Assembly: GCA_963832725.1 (NCBI GenBank)
Contig: CAWHVG010000001.1
Coordinates: 1,240,001 to 1,304,000 of the forward strand
DNA length: 64,000 nt
DNA from: JAEZBP01 sp963832725
Lineage (GTDB): Bacteria > Myxococcota_A > Polyangia > Polyangiales > Sandaracinaceae
Reading direction: 5' to 3'
A model generated the notes under the pieces. That model was given only the letters and a program-made list of their open reading frames with translations. It searched no databases and had not been told where the DNA came from. Each line of letters begins with the position of its first letter. Position 1 is the first letter of the stretch. Positions 35,754 through 45,545 of the stretch are shown here, piece by piece. Made by a program: the position numbers and the translations under genes.

Positions 35754-36488
35754 TCAGGCGCCGGCTTCGTTGACCAGCGTCCCCACCTCCTCGCCGAGCA
35801 CCACCCGCTTGACGTTGCCGCGGCGAGCCAGCGAGCACACCCGGATCGGGAGCTGGTTGTCGCGGCAGAGCGTGATGGCCGTCGAGTCCATGACCGCCAG
35901 CCGGTCCGCGAGCACGCGATCGTAGCTCAGCCGCCGGAACATGACGGCGTCGTCGTGCTTCAGGGGGTCCTTGTCGTAGACGCCCTCGACCTTGGTCGCC
36001 TTCACCACCAGCTCGGCGCCGATCTCCATGGCCCGGAGCGCCGCCGCGGTGTCCGTGGAGAAGTACGGGTTGCCGGTGCCGGCCGCGAAGATCACCACCC
36101 GGTTCTTCTCCAGATGGCGCATGGCGCGGCGGCGGATGTAGGGCTCGGCGACCTCGCGGATCTCGAGCGCGCTCAGCACCCGCGTGGGGATGCGCAGCTT
36201 CTCCATCGAGTCCTGCAACGCCAGCGCGTTGATGACCGTGGCGAGCATGCCCATGTAGTCGGCGCTCGCCCGGTCCATCCCCTGCGCGCTGCCACGCAGG
36301 CCGCGGAAGATGTTGCCACCGCCGATCACGAGGGCGATCTCCGCGCCCAGCGCGTGCACGTCGGCCACCTCGCCGCTGATCTCGCGAAGCGTCTCTGGAT
36401 CGACCCCGTAGCCGGTGTCGCCACAGAGAGCCTCGCCGGAGAGCTTCAGCAGAACTCGCCGGATGCGGAGCCCTTCGTCGCGCGCCAT
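35754..36488 (-). CDS. pyrH: UMP kinase
   Basis: The 244-residue enzyme phosphorylates UMP to UDP in pyrimidine synthesis. It has the amino-acid-kinase motifs LLKLSGEALCG and VIGGGNIFRGLRG, plus GTGNPYFSTDTAAALRA and VMDSTAITLCRDN. The ATG at 36488 is the first in-frame start and precedes the RVLLKLSGEAL core by 10 residues. It follows tsf by about 240 bp, a gap that contains a palindromic repeat, so expression may be modulated within the operon. Confidence 0.97.
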   Translation of the reverse strand: MARDEGLRIRRVLLKLSGEALCGDTGYGVDPETLREISGEVADVHALGAEIALVIGGGNIFRGLRGSAQGMDRASADYMGMLATVINALALQDSMEKLRIPTRVLSALEIREVAEPYIRRRAMRHLEKNRVVIFAAGTGNPYFSTDTAAALRAMEIGAELVVKATKVEGVYDKDPLKHDDAVMFRRLSYDRVLADRLAVMDSTAITLCRDNQLPIRVCSLARRGNVKRVVLGEEVGTLVNEAGA

Positions 36489-36507
36489 CGTTCGATCCCC
36501 TGCTGTC

Positions 36508-36592
36508 GGTCCCGGCCCGAGCTCCGTTCCGGGTCTCGTGCAAGTAGCACGGACCCGGCACTTCGTTCGGGCCTCGGCGTACCGAACGCCCG
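36508..36592. repeat. Dispersed palindromic repeat, copy 2
   Basis: This is an 85-bp foldback element 20 bp before the pyrH start, homologous to 1664-1748. The inner arms are gggtctcgtgc / gcacggaccc around a five-base loop, and the outer arms are gcccga / tcgggc. It lies in the untranslated gap between tsf and pyrH, so it would be present in the operon mRNA and could form a stable stem. Confidence 0.75.
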
Positions 36593-36725
36593 AAATCCCC
36601 GCACCCGCGTTGCCACGACCCCGGCGGACTTCGGACCTTCTGTACTAACGGTTTCGCACGCCGGTCGCACGGCGCGGACGGAGCGAGAGCGGCGCGCGAG
36701 GCTCTGCTCCGTCCTCGGGGCCGCC

Positions 36726-37406
36726 TCAGCTGCCCTTGGCGAGGGTCTCGGCGACGTCGGCGGCCAGGTCCTTCTTCTCGACCTGGATACCCTCACCGAG
36801 CTCGAAGCGCACGAAGCGGCGCACGGCGATCTTCTCGCCGAGCTTGGCCGTGAGCTCCTCGCTGATCGAGCCGACGGCCTTGTCGTCGTCGCGCGTGACG
36901 AGCGCCTGCTCGTCGAGGCAGATCTCGCCGAACCACTTGTTCAGCTTGCCCTCGAGGATCTTCTCGATCGCCGCCTCGGGCTTCTTCTTGCCGGTCTTCT
37001 TCTCTTCTTCGTCGAGCTGGCCCTTGAAGATCGTCTTCTGGCCCTCGACCGCCTCCGCCGGGACGTCGGCGCGGCGGACGTAGAGCGGCGAGGACGACGC
37101 GACCTGCAGCCCGATCTCCTCGACGAAGCGCTTGAACTCCTCGTTCCGCGCCACGAAGTCGGTCTGGCAGTTCACCTCGACCAGCACGCCGATGCGGTTG
37201 CCCGGGTGGATGTACGCGTGGACCATCCCCTCGGCCGCGATGGCGCCCGCCTTCTTGGCGGCCTTGGCCAGGCCCTTCTTCTGGATGATCTCGACGGCCT
37301 TGTTCTCGTCGCCGTCGGACTCCACGAGGGCGTTCTTGCAATCCATCATGCCGGCGCCGGTGCGGTCCCGGAGCGCCTTAACCTGCTGTGCACTGACGTT
37401 CGCCAT
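36726..37406 (-). CDS. tsf: Elongation factor Ts
   Basis: The 226-residue EF-Ts exchanges GDP for GTP on EF-Tu. Its N-terminal UBA-like domain is VKALRDRTGAGMMDCKNALV and the core motif is NCQTDFVARNEEF. The C-terminal coiled insertion is DLRADV-like. The length is between that of Thermus (196) and E. coli (283). It follows rpsB by 40 bp on the minus strand. Confidence 0.97.
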   Translation of the reverse strand: MANVSAQQVKALRDRTGAGMMDCKNALVESDGDENKAVEIIQKKGLAKAAKKAGAIAAEGMVHAYIHPGNRIGVLVEVNCQTDFVARNEEFKRFVEEIGLQVASSSPLYVRRADVPAEAVEGQKTIFKGQLDEEEKKTGKKKPEAAIEKILEGKLNKWFGEICLDEQALVTRDDDKAVGSISEELTAKLGEKIAVRRFVRFELGEGIQVEKKDLAADVAETLAKGS

Positions 37407-37446
37407 CGTCGGCTCCTACCTGAAGATCAAGAGAGAAAGGGTGCGC

Positions 37447-38343
37447 TCAGCGCCGGGGACGGCCACCGCCGCCACCGCCGCCGCGACGGCGACCGCGCTG
37501 GAACTCGACCTGCACGCCCTCGCCGCTCGGCGCCGTCTGGTAGCCCTGCGCGGCGTAGTCACGGCGCTTCTGCTGCCCCTCGATGCAGGCGTCGGCGATG
37601 CGCGAGGTGAAGAGCTTGATCGAGCGGATCGCGTCGTCGTTGCCCGGCACCACCATGTCGATCTGCTCGGGATCGCAGTTGGTGTCGGTCACGGCGATGA
37701 TCGGGATGTGCAGCTTGCGCGCCTCGCGGATCGCGATGTGCTCGTGATGCGGGTCGATCACGTAGAGGAGCGAGGGCAGCGTGTTCATCATCTTGATGCC
37801 GCCGATGAACTTCTCGAGGCGGGCTTGCTCGCGGAGCAGGCGCATCTGCTCCTTCTTGAGCAGCGCCTCGGCGGTGCCGTCCTCGAACATCCGCTCGAGC
37901 TCCCGGAGGCGCTCGATGGCGCCCTTCACGGTGCGGAAGTTGGTCAGCGTGCCGCCCAGCCAGCGGCCGGTCACGTAGAACTGGCCCGCGCGCTCGGCCT
38001 CCTCGCGGATGGTGTCCACGGCCTGGCGCTTGGTGCCGACGAAGAGCACGTGGCCGCCGCGCGCCACCGACTCGACCGCGTACTCGTAGGCGCGCTTGAA
38101 GAGCACGGCCGTCTGGTCGAGGTCGATGATGTGGATGCCGTTGCGAGCGCCGAAGATGTAAGGGCGCATCCTCGGGTTCCACCGGCGGGTCTGGTGGCCG
38201 AAGTGGGCGCCGGCGTCGATCAGCGCGCGCAGCCCGATGGGCAGCTCGCCGCTGGCGACGGGGTGGGAGGTCTCCAGGCTCTGGGCGGCGGGGGCGGGCT
38301 GCTCGGGCTCGGCGGGGGCCGCCTGCGTCTCGGTCTCGGACAT
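37447..38343 (-). CDS. rpsB: 30S ribosomal protein S2
   Basis: The 298-residue ribosomal protein S2 has ALIDAGAHFGHQTRRWNPRM, HIIDLDQTAVLFKRAYEYAV and FVGTKRQAVDTIREEAERAG, with QFYVTGRWLGGTLTNFRTVK. The N-terminus carries about 30 extra acidic and Pro-rich residues and the C-terminus a Gly/Arg-rich tail (QRGRRRGGGGGGGRPRR), both unlike the E. coli protein. It is the first gene of the rpsB-tsf-pyrH-frr run. A leader hairpin and promoter lie upstream. Confidence 0.97.
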   Translation of the reverse strand: MSETETQAAPAEPEQPAPAAQSLETSHPVASGELPIGLRALIDAGAHFGHQTRRWNPRMRPYIFGARNGIHIIDLDQTAVLFKRAYEYAVESVARGGHVLFVGTKRQAVDTIREEAERAGQFYVTGRWLGGTLTNFRTVKGAIERLRELERMFEDGTAEALLKKEQMRLLREQARLEKFIGGIKMMNTLPSLLYVIDPHHEHIAIREARKLHIPIIAVTDTNCDPEQIDMVVPGNDDAIRSIKLFTSRIADACIEGQQKRRDYAAQGYQTAPSGEGVQVEFQRGRRRGGGGGGGRPRR

Positions 38344-38371
38344 GGCTCGTTTCCTTTCCGGTTTTGGGCCT

Positions 38372-38405
38372 CCACCCCCTCGGCCGACGACCCACCAGGG
38401 GGTGG
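38372..38405 (-). promoter_or_regulatory. Possible rpsB leader hairpin
   Basis: On the transcribed strand ccaccccct and agggggtgg pair perfectly over nine bases with a 16-base loop, about 30-60 bases before the rpsB start. Leader RNA elements that bind S2 are known upstream of rpsB in several bacteria. I infer a similar role only from position. Confidence 0.45.
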
Positions 38406-38488
38406 GCACCGGATCGGACCGTTTCGAGCAGGGGGTGTGCGTGGTTTCGGAGGCGAGGCCTCCGGCTCCGTGGCTCGGAGCGGCGCGC

Positions 38489-38516
38489 TGTATACCACGG
38501 ACCCAAAGGGGCGCAA
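38489..38516 (-). promoter_or_regulatory. Putative rpsB promoter
   Basis: On the minus strand TTGCGC (38516-38511) and TATACA (38494-38489) are separated by 16 bases, about 145 bases from the rpsB start. This would drive the rpsB-tsf-pyrH-frr operon. Confidence 0.45.
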
Positions 38517-38680
38517 CGCGCCGGATCGGGCAGCTCCGCGGCGGGCGTCGAGGGACGATGCCCGCGCCACGACCGTTCCGCGCAATCCACCGGATCCGTA
38601 GCCCCTCGCTCGAGAAGGCGGGTGGCTCGCCGATTCCTTGACGCGTCGCCTCGACGTCCGGTACACCCACATGTGTGCAA

Positions 38681-39715
38681 ATGTGGGCACCGAGGTCCGT
38701 ATGGCTCGCCGCGCTCCTGGCCGTCCCCGGCCTCGCCCACGCCAATCCGCCCACCGTCACGGTCGCGTTCGGGGCCCCCGCGCCCGAGCTCGCGGTGGTC
38801 GACGCCCCGAACGCGCCACAACAGCCCTCGAACGAGCTCTCGTCGTCCGCGAACGCGCCGGCCGCCGGCTCGGCCGAGGAGAGCGGCGGCGATCATCCCG
38901 CGCGTACGCCCGAGAACGTGCCGCAGCCGGCCGCATCCCACCACGCTTCGGGAGAGGAGCCGGAGCGCTCGTGCCCGGCGTCGATCACGGTGATCCGTCG
39001 TCGTCGAGGGCGGCGGGAGCGCATCCGGATGCCCTTGCTCGATTGCGACGGGCGCCCGCGCGAAGAGGCCCTTCGCGCGCTGAGCATCATGGCGCGACCC
39101 CGGGCACGGGATGAAGCGCCGACGGACGAGGAGATGCGTGCGTGGCGGGAGAGCGGCGGCGATCCGGCGCTGCTGGCCGAGGACGTCCGGCGCCTGCACC
39201 CCGGGCTGCTCGAGCGCCTCCAGCGCATCGGCGAAGCGTTCGCGCCGAGCCCGATCCAGATCGTGTCCGGCTACCGCCCGCAGTCCTCGGCCCACAGCCG
39301 ACACCACCACGCCCGAGCGCTCGACATCGACGTCCCCGGCGTGGCCCGCGAGGCGCTGCGCGATCTGGCGCTCGGCTTCCCCCAGACGGGCGTCGGCTAC
39401 TACCCGAACAGCGTCTTCGTCCACGTCGACGTGCGGGAAGAGGGCACCTATTGGGTCGACCTCAGCGGCCCCGGCGAGCGACCGCGCTACGTCCGCGGTG
39501 CCGAGCCGCCCGAGCCCTCGGGCCCGACCGACAATCCGCTGGCCGAAGAGATCGAGGACGCGCTGTCCGCCGTGCGCGAGAGCGTGCGGGTGCCCACGCT
39601 GGCCCAGCCGAACGTGCCGGAGCCGTCCGACGTGGACGGCGCCCCGGACCTCGACCGGATCCGCCGCGAGACCGACGAGGCGCTGCGAGGGCTGCGCGCA
39701 CCGAACCTCCGCTGA
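38681..39715 (+). CDS. DUF882/M15-type murein peptidase
   Basis: The 344-residue protein from ATG 38681 has a signal peptide (SVWLAALLAVPGLAHA), a disordered Pro/Ser-rich segment and a C-terminal domain with SxHxxGxAxDxx-like SRHHHARALDID and a later HxD (VFVHVDV). These match the zinc ligands of the M15A/DUF882 (YcbK/MepK) murein endopeptidases. It probably cuts peptidoglycan cross-links. The basic stretch IRRRRGRRERIRMP may face the cell wall. A GTG six bases earlier is an alternative start. Confidence 0.85.
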   Translation: MWAPRSVWLAALLAVPGLAHANPPTVTVAFGAPAPELAVVDAPNAPQQPSNELSSSANAPAAGSAEESGGDHPARTPENVPQPAASHHASGEEPERSCPASITVIRRRRGRRERIRMPLLDCDGRPREEALRALSIMARPRARDEAPTDEEMRAWRESGGDPALLAEDVRRLHPGLLERLQRIGEAFAPSPIQIVSGYRPQSSAHSRHHHARALDIDVPGVAREALRDLALGFPQTGVGYYPNSVFVHVDVREEGTYWVDLSGPGERPRYVRGAEPPEPSGPTDNPLAEEIEDALSAVRESVRVPTLAQPNVPEPSDVDGAPDLDRIRRETDEALRGLRAPNLR

Positions 39716-39916
39716 CCCGGGCGCGCGATGGGCGAGCCCCTCCGGCGGACACACCACGGAGCGCGCCTCCGCGTCGAGAGCGAGCCACCTCGGACCACGC
39801 GCCGGGCGTTCCCGGCGGATCGCGTCCGCGCTGGAGGGAGTCGCTGCTCCAAACGCGAAGCCGCCGCCCGAGCTCGGGCTCGGACGGCAGCGATGCGGGC
39901 TCGACTTCGGTGACGA

Positions 39917-41890
39917 TCAGGGGCTGGAGACGTCCACGTCCATCGTGAACGAGCCCTGACTGCTGTTCGCGAAGCCGTCCACGAAGACGTAGTAGGTGCC
40001 CCGGTCGAGCGTCGCCTCCACCATCGAATGGCGGTTGTCCGGCGAGTCGTCGTTGCAAGCGATCTCGGTGCTCGGATCGGTGCAGTCGCGCCGGATGTAG
40101 AGGGCTCCGTCGTACTGCTGCGAGGCCGTGATGCGGACCCGCGAGCGGCGGTTCAGCACCAGCCGGTAGACCAGGTCGTTGCTGGCGGCCCCGCCCGCGC
40201 AGGTCGCCTGGAAGCGGTCGCGCGAGCTGGAGGTGTCGCCGGTGACCGTCCGGCCGGGGCGCAGGCGCGGAGCCTGGCGGCAGGCCGACTCGAGCGCCTG
40301 CAGATCCGCCATCTGGATCTCGACCCTTCCGGCGCCGAACTGATCCTGCTGGGTGCCGTCGATCACGAGATAGTAGGTGCCGGGCTGCAGGTTCGCGTCC
40401 AGCGTGGTGGCCGCGTTGGGGCCGCCGGCGCTGCTGCAGACCACCTCGCTGGCGGACTGACCGCACTGCGTCTGCAAGTACATCGCGCCCGCGAACTCCG
40501 AGTCGACCAGGCGAGCCTGGAAGCGGACGCGGTTCTGGATGTCCAGGCGGTAGACGACGTCCGGCGCGCCCTGCCCGCCACAGCTGCCGGCCATGTCGTC
40601 GCTGGCCGGGAAGGTGTCCAGCTCGATGTCCTGGCCGGCCGTGACGGTCCCCGGCGACGCGCAGGTGTCCGCCGGCGCGTGCCCGCCCGTGAGCGGCGCC
40701 AGAATCGGCGCGGAGCGAGTAGTCGCCCGCGTTGCCGGAGCTGAAGCCGTCCACGTAGACGAAGTAGCGCCCGGGATCGACCGTCGTCACCACCATCGAG
40801 TGGCGGGTGTCGCGGTGATCGTCGTTGCAGGCGACCTCGGAGTTCGGTCCTCGCAGCTCCGCCGTACGTAGAGCGCGGCGTCGTAGGTGGACTGCATCCG
40901 CACCCGCATCCGCGAGCGGCTGGGGACGTCGACGGCGTAGACGCGGTCGGCCGAGCGCGCGCCACCGGCGCAAGTGGCGGTGAAGTAGCTCGGCTGCCCG
41001 GCGGTGCTGCCGGTGACCGCCTGGCCTGGCGTCAGCGTGGCCGCGCTCTGGCAGACCTGGGCGACGCTCTGCAGATCCGTCGCTTGGGCCGACAGCTCGA
41101 ACTCGCCCGCCCCGTTGCCGTAGCCGTCGACCACGACGTAGTAGGTGCCGGGATCGAGGGTGCCCGCGACCTCCGAGCGCGCGGTCGTCGGCGCGTCGTC
41201 GTTGCAGCTGATCTCGGAGCGCTCGTCCCGCAGGCGCCGAGCAGGTAGAGCGCGCCGTCGTAGTCGGAGTTGATGGTGACGGTGACCTGCGAGCGCTGCT
41301 CGATGGTGAGGCTGTAGACGAGCTCGGGCGCTTCGCCGCCGCGGATGCAGGTCCCCGTCATCGCGTTGGTGCCCTGGCTGGTGTCGCCGCGAACCGGGGT
41401 GCCGACCGTGAGCGGAATGGGCGCCCGGCACGTCCCGCGTGCCGCTTCCGCCGGAGGCCGCGCCGCCGCCGCCGCGCGGCATCCCGGACCAGCTGGTGAC
41501 GACGTACGAGCCGTTGCCGTGGGTCATGCGAACGGCGACCTGGTACTCGCCGTCGACGTCGGGACAGAACTGGGCCGCGGCCTGACCGGTCTGGGTGTGA
41601 TCGGTGGCGACCTCGGTGCCGGTGTCGTCGAGCACGACCACGTCGAGGTCCGCGACCCCCGAGCCGCCGAGCCCGACGATGGTGTAGCAGTCGCCGGCGC
41701 GCATGGGCGTCGTCACACGGGCCACGCCGCCCTCGGCGAGCGAGCCCTCGCTGATCTCGCCGCTCTGCACGAGGCCCATCGCGGCCATCGTGTTGTGAAC
41801 GGCGACGAAGCTGGGCGTCATGGCCATGGAGCCGCCGCCGCAACCGGTGACCGCGAGACAAACCCACAAGGCGGCCGCGCTTCTCTGCAT
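39917..41890 (-). CDS. Repeat lipoprotein with PPC-like domains, multiply frameshifted
   Basis: The ATG at 41890 gives a lipoprotein signal (ALWVCLAVTGC). The mature part is built of at least four repeating modules of about 110-130 residues, each with a D(D/R)xYxxGxYYV/FVDGF-like closing segment (PGTYYVVVDGYGNGA, PGRYFVYVDGFSSGN, PGTYYLVIDGTQQDQ, RGTYYVFVDGFANSS) and a CNDD motif. They resemble bacterial pre-peptidase C-terminal (PPC) domains. The reading frame must switch near 41432, 41235, 40855 and 40700 to keep the modules. Missing or extra single bases in short G or C runs explain each case. About 658 residues in all. Confidence 0.75.
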
Positions 41891-42019
41891 GCTCGTTCTC
41901 TCCTTCTTCCTCGGCGGTGACCGATCGCGGCGTCTACGCCTCGATCCGGCCCTGCACCCGCGGTGGTGCGCTCGCGCCGTCGCGAGCCTACTGTGACGCC
42001 CGGGCGAGCACAAACGCTC

Positions 42020-43190
42020 TCAGAGAAGCTTGCGGAAGAAGTAGAAGAACTTCTCCAAGGCCCGCTCCGAGAGCGGCCGGAAGCTCCAGTCGTGCTCGTC
42101 GACGTGCACGGCCCGGGCGATGTCGGCGCGGAAGCGCTCCGCCATGGCCGTGGCGACCCCCTCGTCCTCCACGGCCACGTTCACCTCGAGATTGTCGCGC
42201 CAGGACCGGTAGTCCATGTTGTACGTGCCGACGGTGCACCAGCGGTCGTCGATGACCGCCGTCTTCGCGTGCAGGATCGGTCCCTGCCACTCGTAGAGCT
42301 CGACGCCTTGGTGCAAGAGCCGCTCGTAGAGGCGGTGTCCCGCATACTGGACGGCCGGGACGTCGCTCTCGCCGGGCAGGAGCACCTTGATCTCGACGTC
42401 GCGCTTGCGTGCGCCGGCCATCGCCCGGCGGATCGCCCGAATCGGGCACGAAGTAGGGGTTGGTGATGAAGATGTGCGAGCGCGCGACGCGGATCTGCTC
42501 GAGGTAGGAGCGCCGGATCGCCGCCCGCGCCGCCCGGTAATGGCTCGCCAGGACGCGCACGGGGCTGCCGTCCTCCGTGCCGCTCGAGCGTCCGGAAGCG
42601 GGTTCCCTCGGGTTCGGTGTCTCCCCGCCCAGCTCCCGCCACGTGTAGAGGAAGACGTCGCGCATCTGCCGCGCGGCGCTGCCCTCGATGCGGATCATGT
42701 CGTCGCGCCAGCCCTGGCCCCCATCCGACTCGGCCGCCCAGGGATTGCCGATGTTCACGCCACCGGTCAACGCGACGCGCTGATCGGTGACGACGATCTT
42801 CCGGTGGTCGCGGTTGTTGACGAGGCCAATGTTGAAGCGCTGGCGCCAGGGCGCGATGGGGTTGTACTGGCGGACGTCGCAGCCGGCCTCCCTCATCGCC
42901 GTGAAGACGGCCTCGTCGGCGTCGAGGCTACCGACCGCGTCGTAGATCACGCAGACGGGGACGCCCTGGCGGGCTTTCTCGGAGAGCGCCTCGGCGAAGC
43001 GCCAGCCGGTGCGATCGCTGGCGAACCAGTACATCTCGACCAGGACTTCTCTCTCGGCGCTCTCGATGGCGTCGAGCATGGCCGGCAAGCACGCCGCTCC
43101 GTCGTGGAGCAGCGTGACCCGGTTTCCCCGCACTGTGGCCGAGTAGAAGTCCGCGGATCGCGAGGCGAGGCTGAGCGTCGGCATCCGCAC
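42020..43190 (-). CDS. Phospholipase D/cardiolipin synthase-like protein, frameshifted
   Basis: Two HKD motifs are present: HRKIVVTD in the first half and HAKTAVIDD in the second. The layout is that of the PLD superfamily's cardiolipin synthases. The N-terminal part (FYSATVRGNRVTLLHDGAAC) and EVLVEMYWFASDRTG are family-like. The frame switches near 42430-42440 (FVPDS then AIRRAMAGARKRDVEI), consistent with one extra G, so the protein of about 390 residues is intact once repaired. The start is GTG 43190 or ATG 43184. No signal peptide is obvious. It probably acts on membrane phospholipids. Confidence 0.82.
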
Positions 43191-43439
43191 GATGGCCGGA
43201 GACTAGTGCGAGATCCATCCCGGTAGAAGGGGACCTGGCTTGTCCCGACGCTCCAGGGCCGCGTTGCTCCTCCTCGCCGATGCTATGCATCGACTCGTCC
43301 GAGCGCCTTGCCCTGAAACGCCGGTCCGGCGCCATCTCCCCCTCTGCCGGTCGGATCTCCGCACTAGCAGCTCGACGCAGGCTCGACTTCCGGGGGCCGA
43401 TGCGCAGAGGGGGAAGATGCTGCAAGCTCCCGAGCACGC

Positions 43440-44186
43440 ATGATCCAGCTCTACACCTTTCTGGTCTCCCACTTCTCCGAGAAGGCCCGCTTCGCGCTCG
43501 ACCTCGCCCGGGTCGACTACGAAGAACACGCGCTCCTGCCGGGCCCGCACTCGCTGACCACCCGCCGGCTGGCGCCCAAGACGACCGTGCCGGTGCTGGT
43601 CCACGACGGGAAGGTCATCCAGGGAATCGAGCGCCATCCTGGACTACGCGGACCAGCACCTCGGCGCGGCCCTCACGCCGGCCGATCCGGAGGAGGCGGC
43701 GCGAGTGCGGGCGCTGGAGGCGCTCGCGGATCGGGCCTTCGGTCGCGGCGTACAGACCATCTGCTACGCGTCGCTGCTCGACCGGCGCGATCTCACGCTC
43801 GAGATGTGGGCGCAGGGGCGCTCGCCCGCGACCCGAGCGGTCTACGGGCTCGCCTTCCCGCTGATAGCCTCGCGGATCAGGGCGATGTACCGGACCACGC
43901 CCGAAGGCGTGTCGAAGGCTCGAGCGCGGTTCTTCGACGCGCTCGACGAGACCGACCACGCGCTCGAAGGGCGACGCTACGTCTGTGGCGAGGCGCCTGG
44001 TCGAGCGGACATCACGTTCGCCGCGCTCCTGGCGCCGCTCGTCATGCCGCCTGAGCACGTCTCGCGTTGGCCCGCCGAGATTCCCGACGACTTGGCCGCG
44101 TTCGTGCGCGAAGTGGAGTCGCGACGACCCTCGAGCACGCCCGCCGGATGTACCGCGAGCACCGCGCCAATACCAATCTGGACTAA
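43440..44186 (+). CDS. Glutathione S-transferase-like protein, frameshifted twice
   Basis: The N-terminus (MIQLYTFLVSHFSEKARFAL, VPVLVHDGKVIQG) is a thioredoxin-fold GST domain. After an extra A near 43628 the frame continues as SAILDYADQHLGAALTPAD. The helical C-terminal domain follows, with AFVREVESR and, after a missing base near 44127, TTLEHARRMYREHRANTNLD to the TAA at 44184-44186. Restored, it is about 248 residues. It could be a GST or a GST-like reductase; the substrate is unknown. Its stop overlaps that of convergent corA by three bases. Confidence 0.75.
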
Positions 44187-45282
44187 AGCCAGCGCTTGCG
44201 GCGGAAGAAGACCAAGAGGCCGATGGCGATCGCCGCCATGAGGCCGAGCGCGAAGGGATAGCCGTAGCGCCAGTCGAGCTCGGGCATGTTCCAGGGCGAG
44301 CGCTGAGGGTTGAAGTTCATCCCGTAGAGGCCGGCACGAACGAGAGCGGGATGAAGATGGTCGCGATGATGGTGAGCACCTTCATGACCTCGTTCATCCG
44401 GTTGCTGACGCTGGACAGGTAGACGTCCAAGAGGCCGGAGGCGACCTCCCGCTGCGTCTCGGTGAGCTCCACGAGCTGGATGGTGTGATCGTAGACGTCG
44501 CGCAGATAGAGGCGCGTGTCGCTGGAGATTCGCTCGTGCTCCTCGCGGAGCAGGATGTTCAACGCCTCGCGGAGCGGCCAGACGGTGCGGCGGATCATCA
44601 ACAGGTCGCGCTTGATCGCGTGGATGGCGTTGATCACCGACTGGTCGGGGTCGGTGAGGATGCGCTCCTCGAGATCCTCGAGCCGGTCGCCGTAGTGCTC
44701 GACGACCGGGAAGTAGGAGTCGATCACGGCATCGAGCAGCGCGTAGACGAGGTAGTCCGGCCCCGAGCGCCGCAGCCGACCGCGCCCCTTGCGGATACGC
44801 TCGCGGATGGGGTCGAAGCTGTCGGACTCGCGCTCCTGGAACGTGACGACGAAGCGATCGCCGAGGAAGACGCTGATCTGCTCGAGCTCCAGGCCATCCT
44901 CCACCAGGTGCGGCATGCGCACGACGAGGTAGTCGCCCGAGGCATACTCCTCGACCTTGGCCCGCTGATGGGTGTGGACGACGTCCTCGAGGGCGAGCGG
45001 ATGGAGCGAGAAGACGCGGCCGATCTCGGAGACCAGCTCGGCGTCGGCGAGACCGCGCACGTCGACCCAGAGCACGGGGTGCGTATCCAGCTCGGCCTCG
45101 ATCGACGCGGCGCCGGTGACCGGACGCTCCACCGTGTCGTCCTCCGAGTAGGCGATCAACGTGGCGTGCGTGGGCGCCGCGTCCTCTGGCACCGAGATCT
45201 GGCCGGGCGCGGCGCCGGCGGGTCCCCGCGTGCTGGCTCTCGACCGCCGAGACCGGCGCGCTCGATGCTTGCGCTTGCTCAT
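44183..45282 (-). CDS. corA: CorA-family magnesium/cobalt transporter, frameshifted
   Basis: The cytoplasmic funnel (LIAYSEDDTVERPV...) is followed by the long stalk helix (RNEVMKVLTIIATIFIPLSF) and the canonical selectivity loop. The frame shifts near 44330 (SFVP... then AGLYGMNFNP), consistent with one missing G, and continues through LYGMNF and a second membrane helix (PFALGLMAAIAIGLLVFF) to RKRWL at 44183. It carries divalent metal ions across the inner membrane as a pentamer. Total about 366 residues. An Arg-rich N-terminus is unusual. Confidence 0.87.
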
Positions 45283-45323
45283 CCCCTCCCGATAGCTCGG
45301 ACGCGCTGCTAGGATCCAGACCC

Positions 45324-45545
45324 ATGGCCCGTTGTCCGATTTGTAAGAGCCAGGCGCCGCGACGAGACGAGAACCCGTGGGCGCCCTTCTGCTGCCAACG
45401 ATGCAAGCTGATCGACCTCGGCAACTGGATCGGGGGCAGCTATCGCATCCCCGACGACGACGAGGCGATCCCGGACGATCACCGGCTCAACCGCGACCAG
45501 CGCCTCGATCGTCCGACCACGCCGCCGCGCCGGGGGCGCCGGTGA
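45324..45545 (+). CDS. yacG: DNA gyrase inhibitor YacG
   Basis: The 73-residue zinc protein has CPICKSQAP near its start, then PFCCQRCKLIDLGNWIGGSY, the signature of YacG. The four Cys ligands are in CPxC and CxxxC. It binds gyrase GyrB and inhibits DNA supercoiling in E. coli. It overlaps the outer-membrane protein gene by four bases (GTGA). Confidence 0.94.
   Translation: MARCPICKSQAPRRDENPWAPFCCQRCKLIDLGNWIGGSYRIPDDDEAIPDDHRLNRDQRLDRPTTPPRRGRR

Noticed and set aside
35754..36488. Overlapping plus-strand ORFs opposite pyrH, tsf and rpsB
   Set aside because: The minus-strand products are certain housekeeping proteins; the plus-strand frames are shadows.
36599..36650. Additional small coding frame upstream of pyrH
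   Set aside because: It runs through the palindromic repeat and has no ribosome-binding site or homologous pattern.
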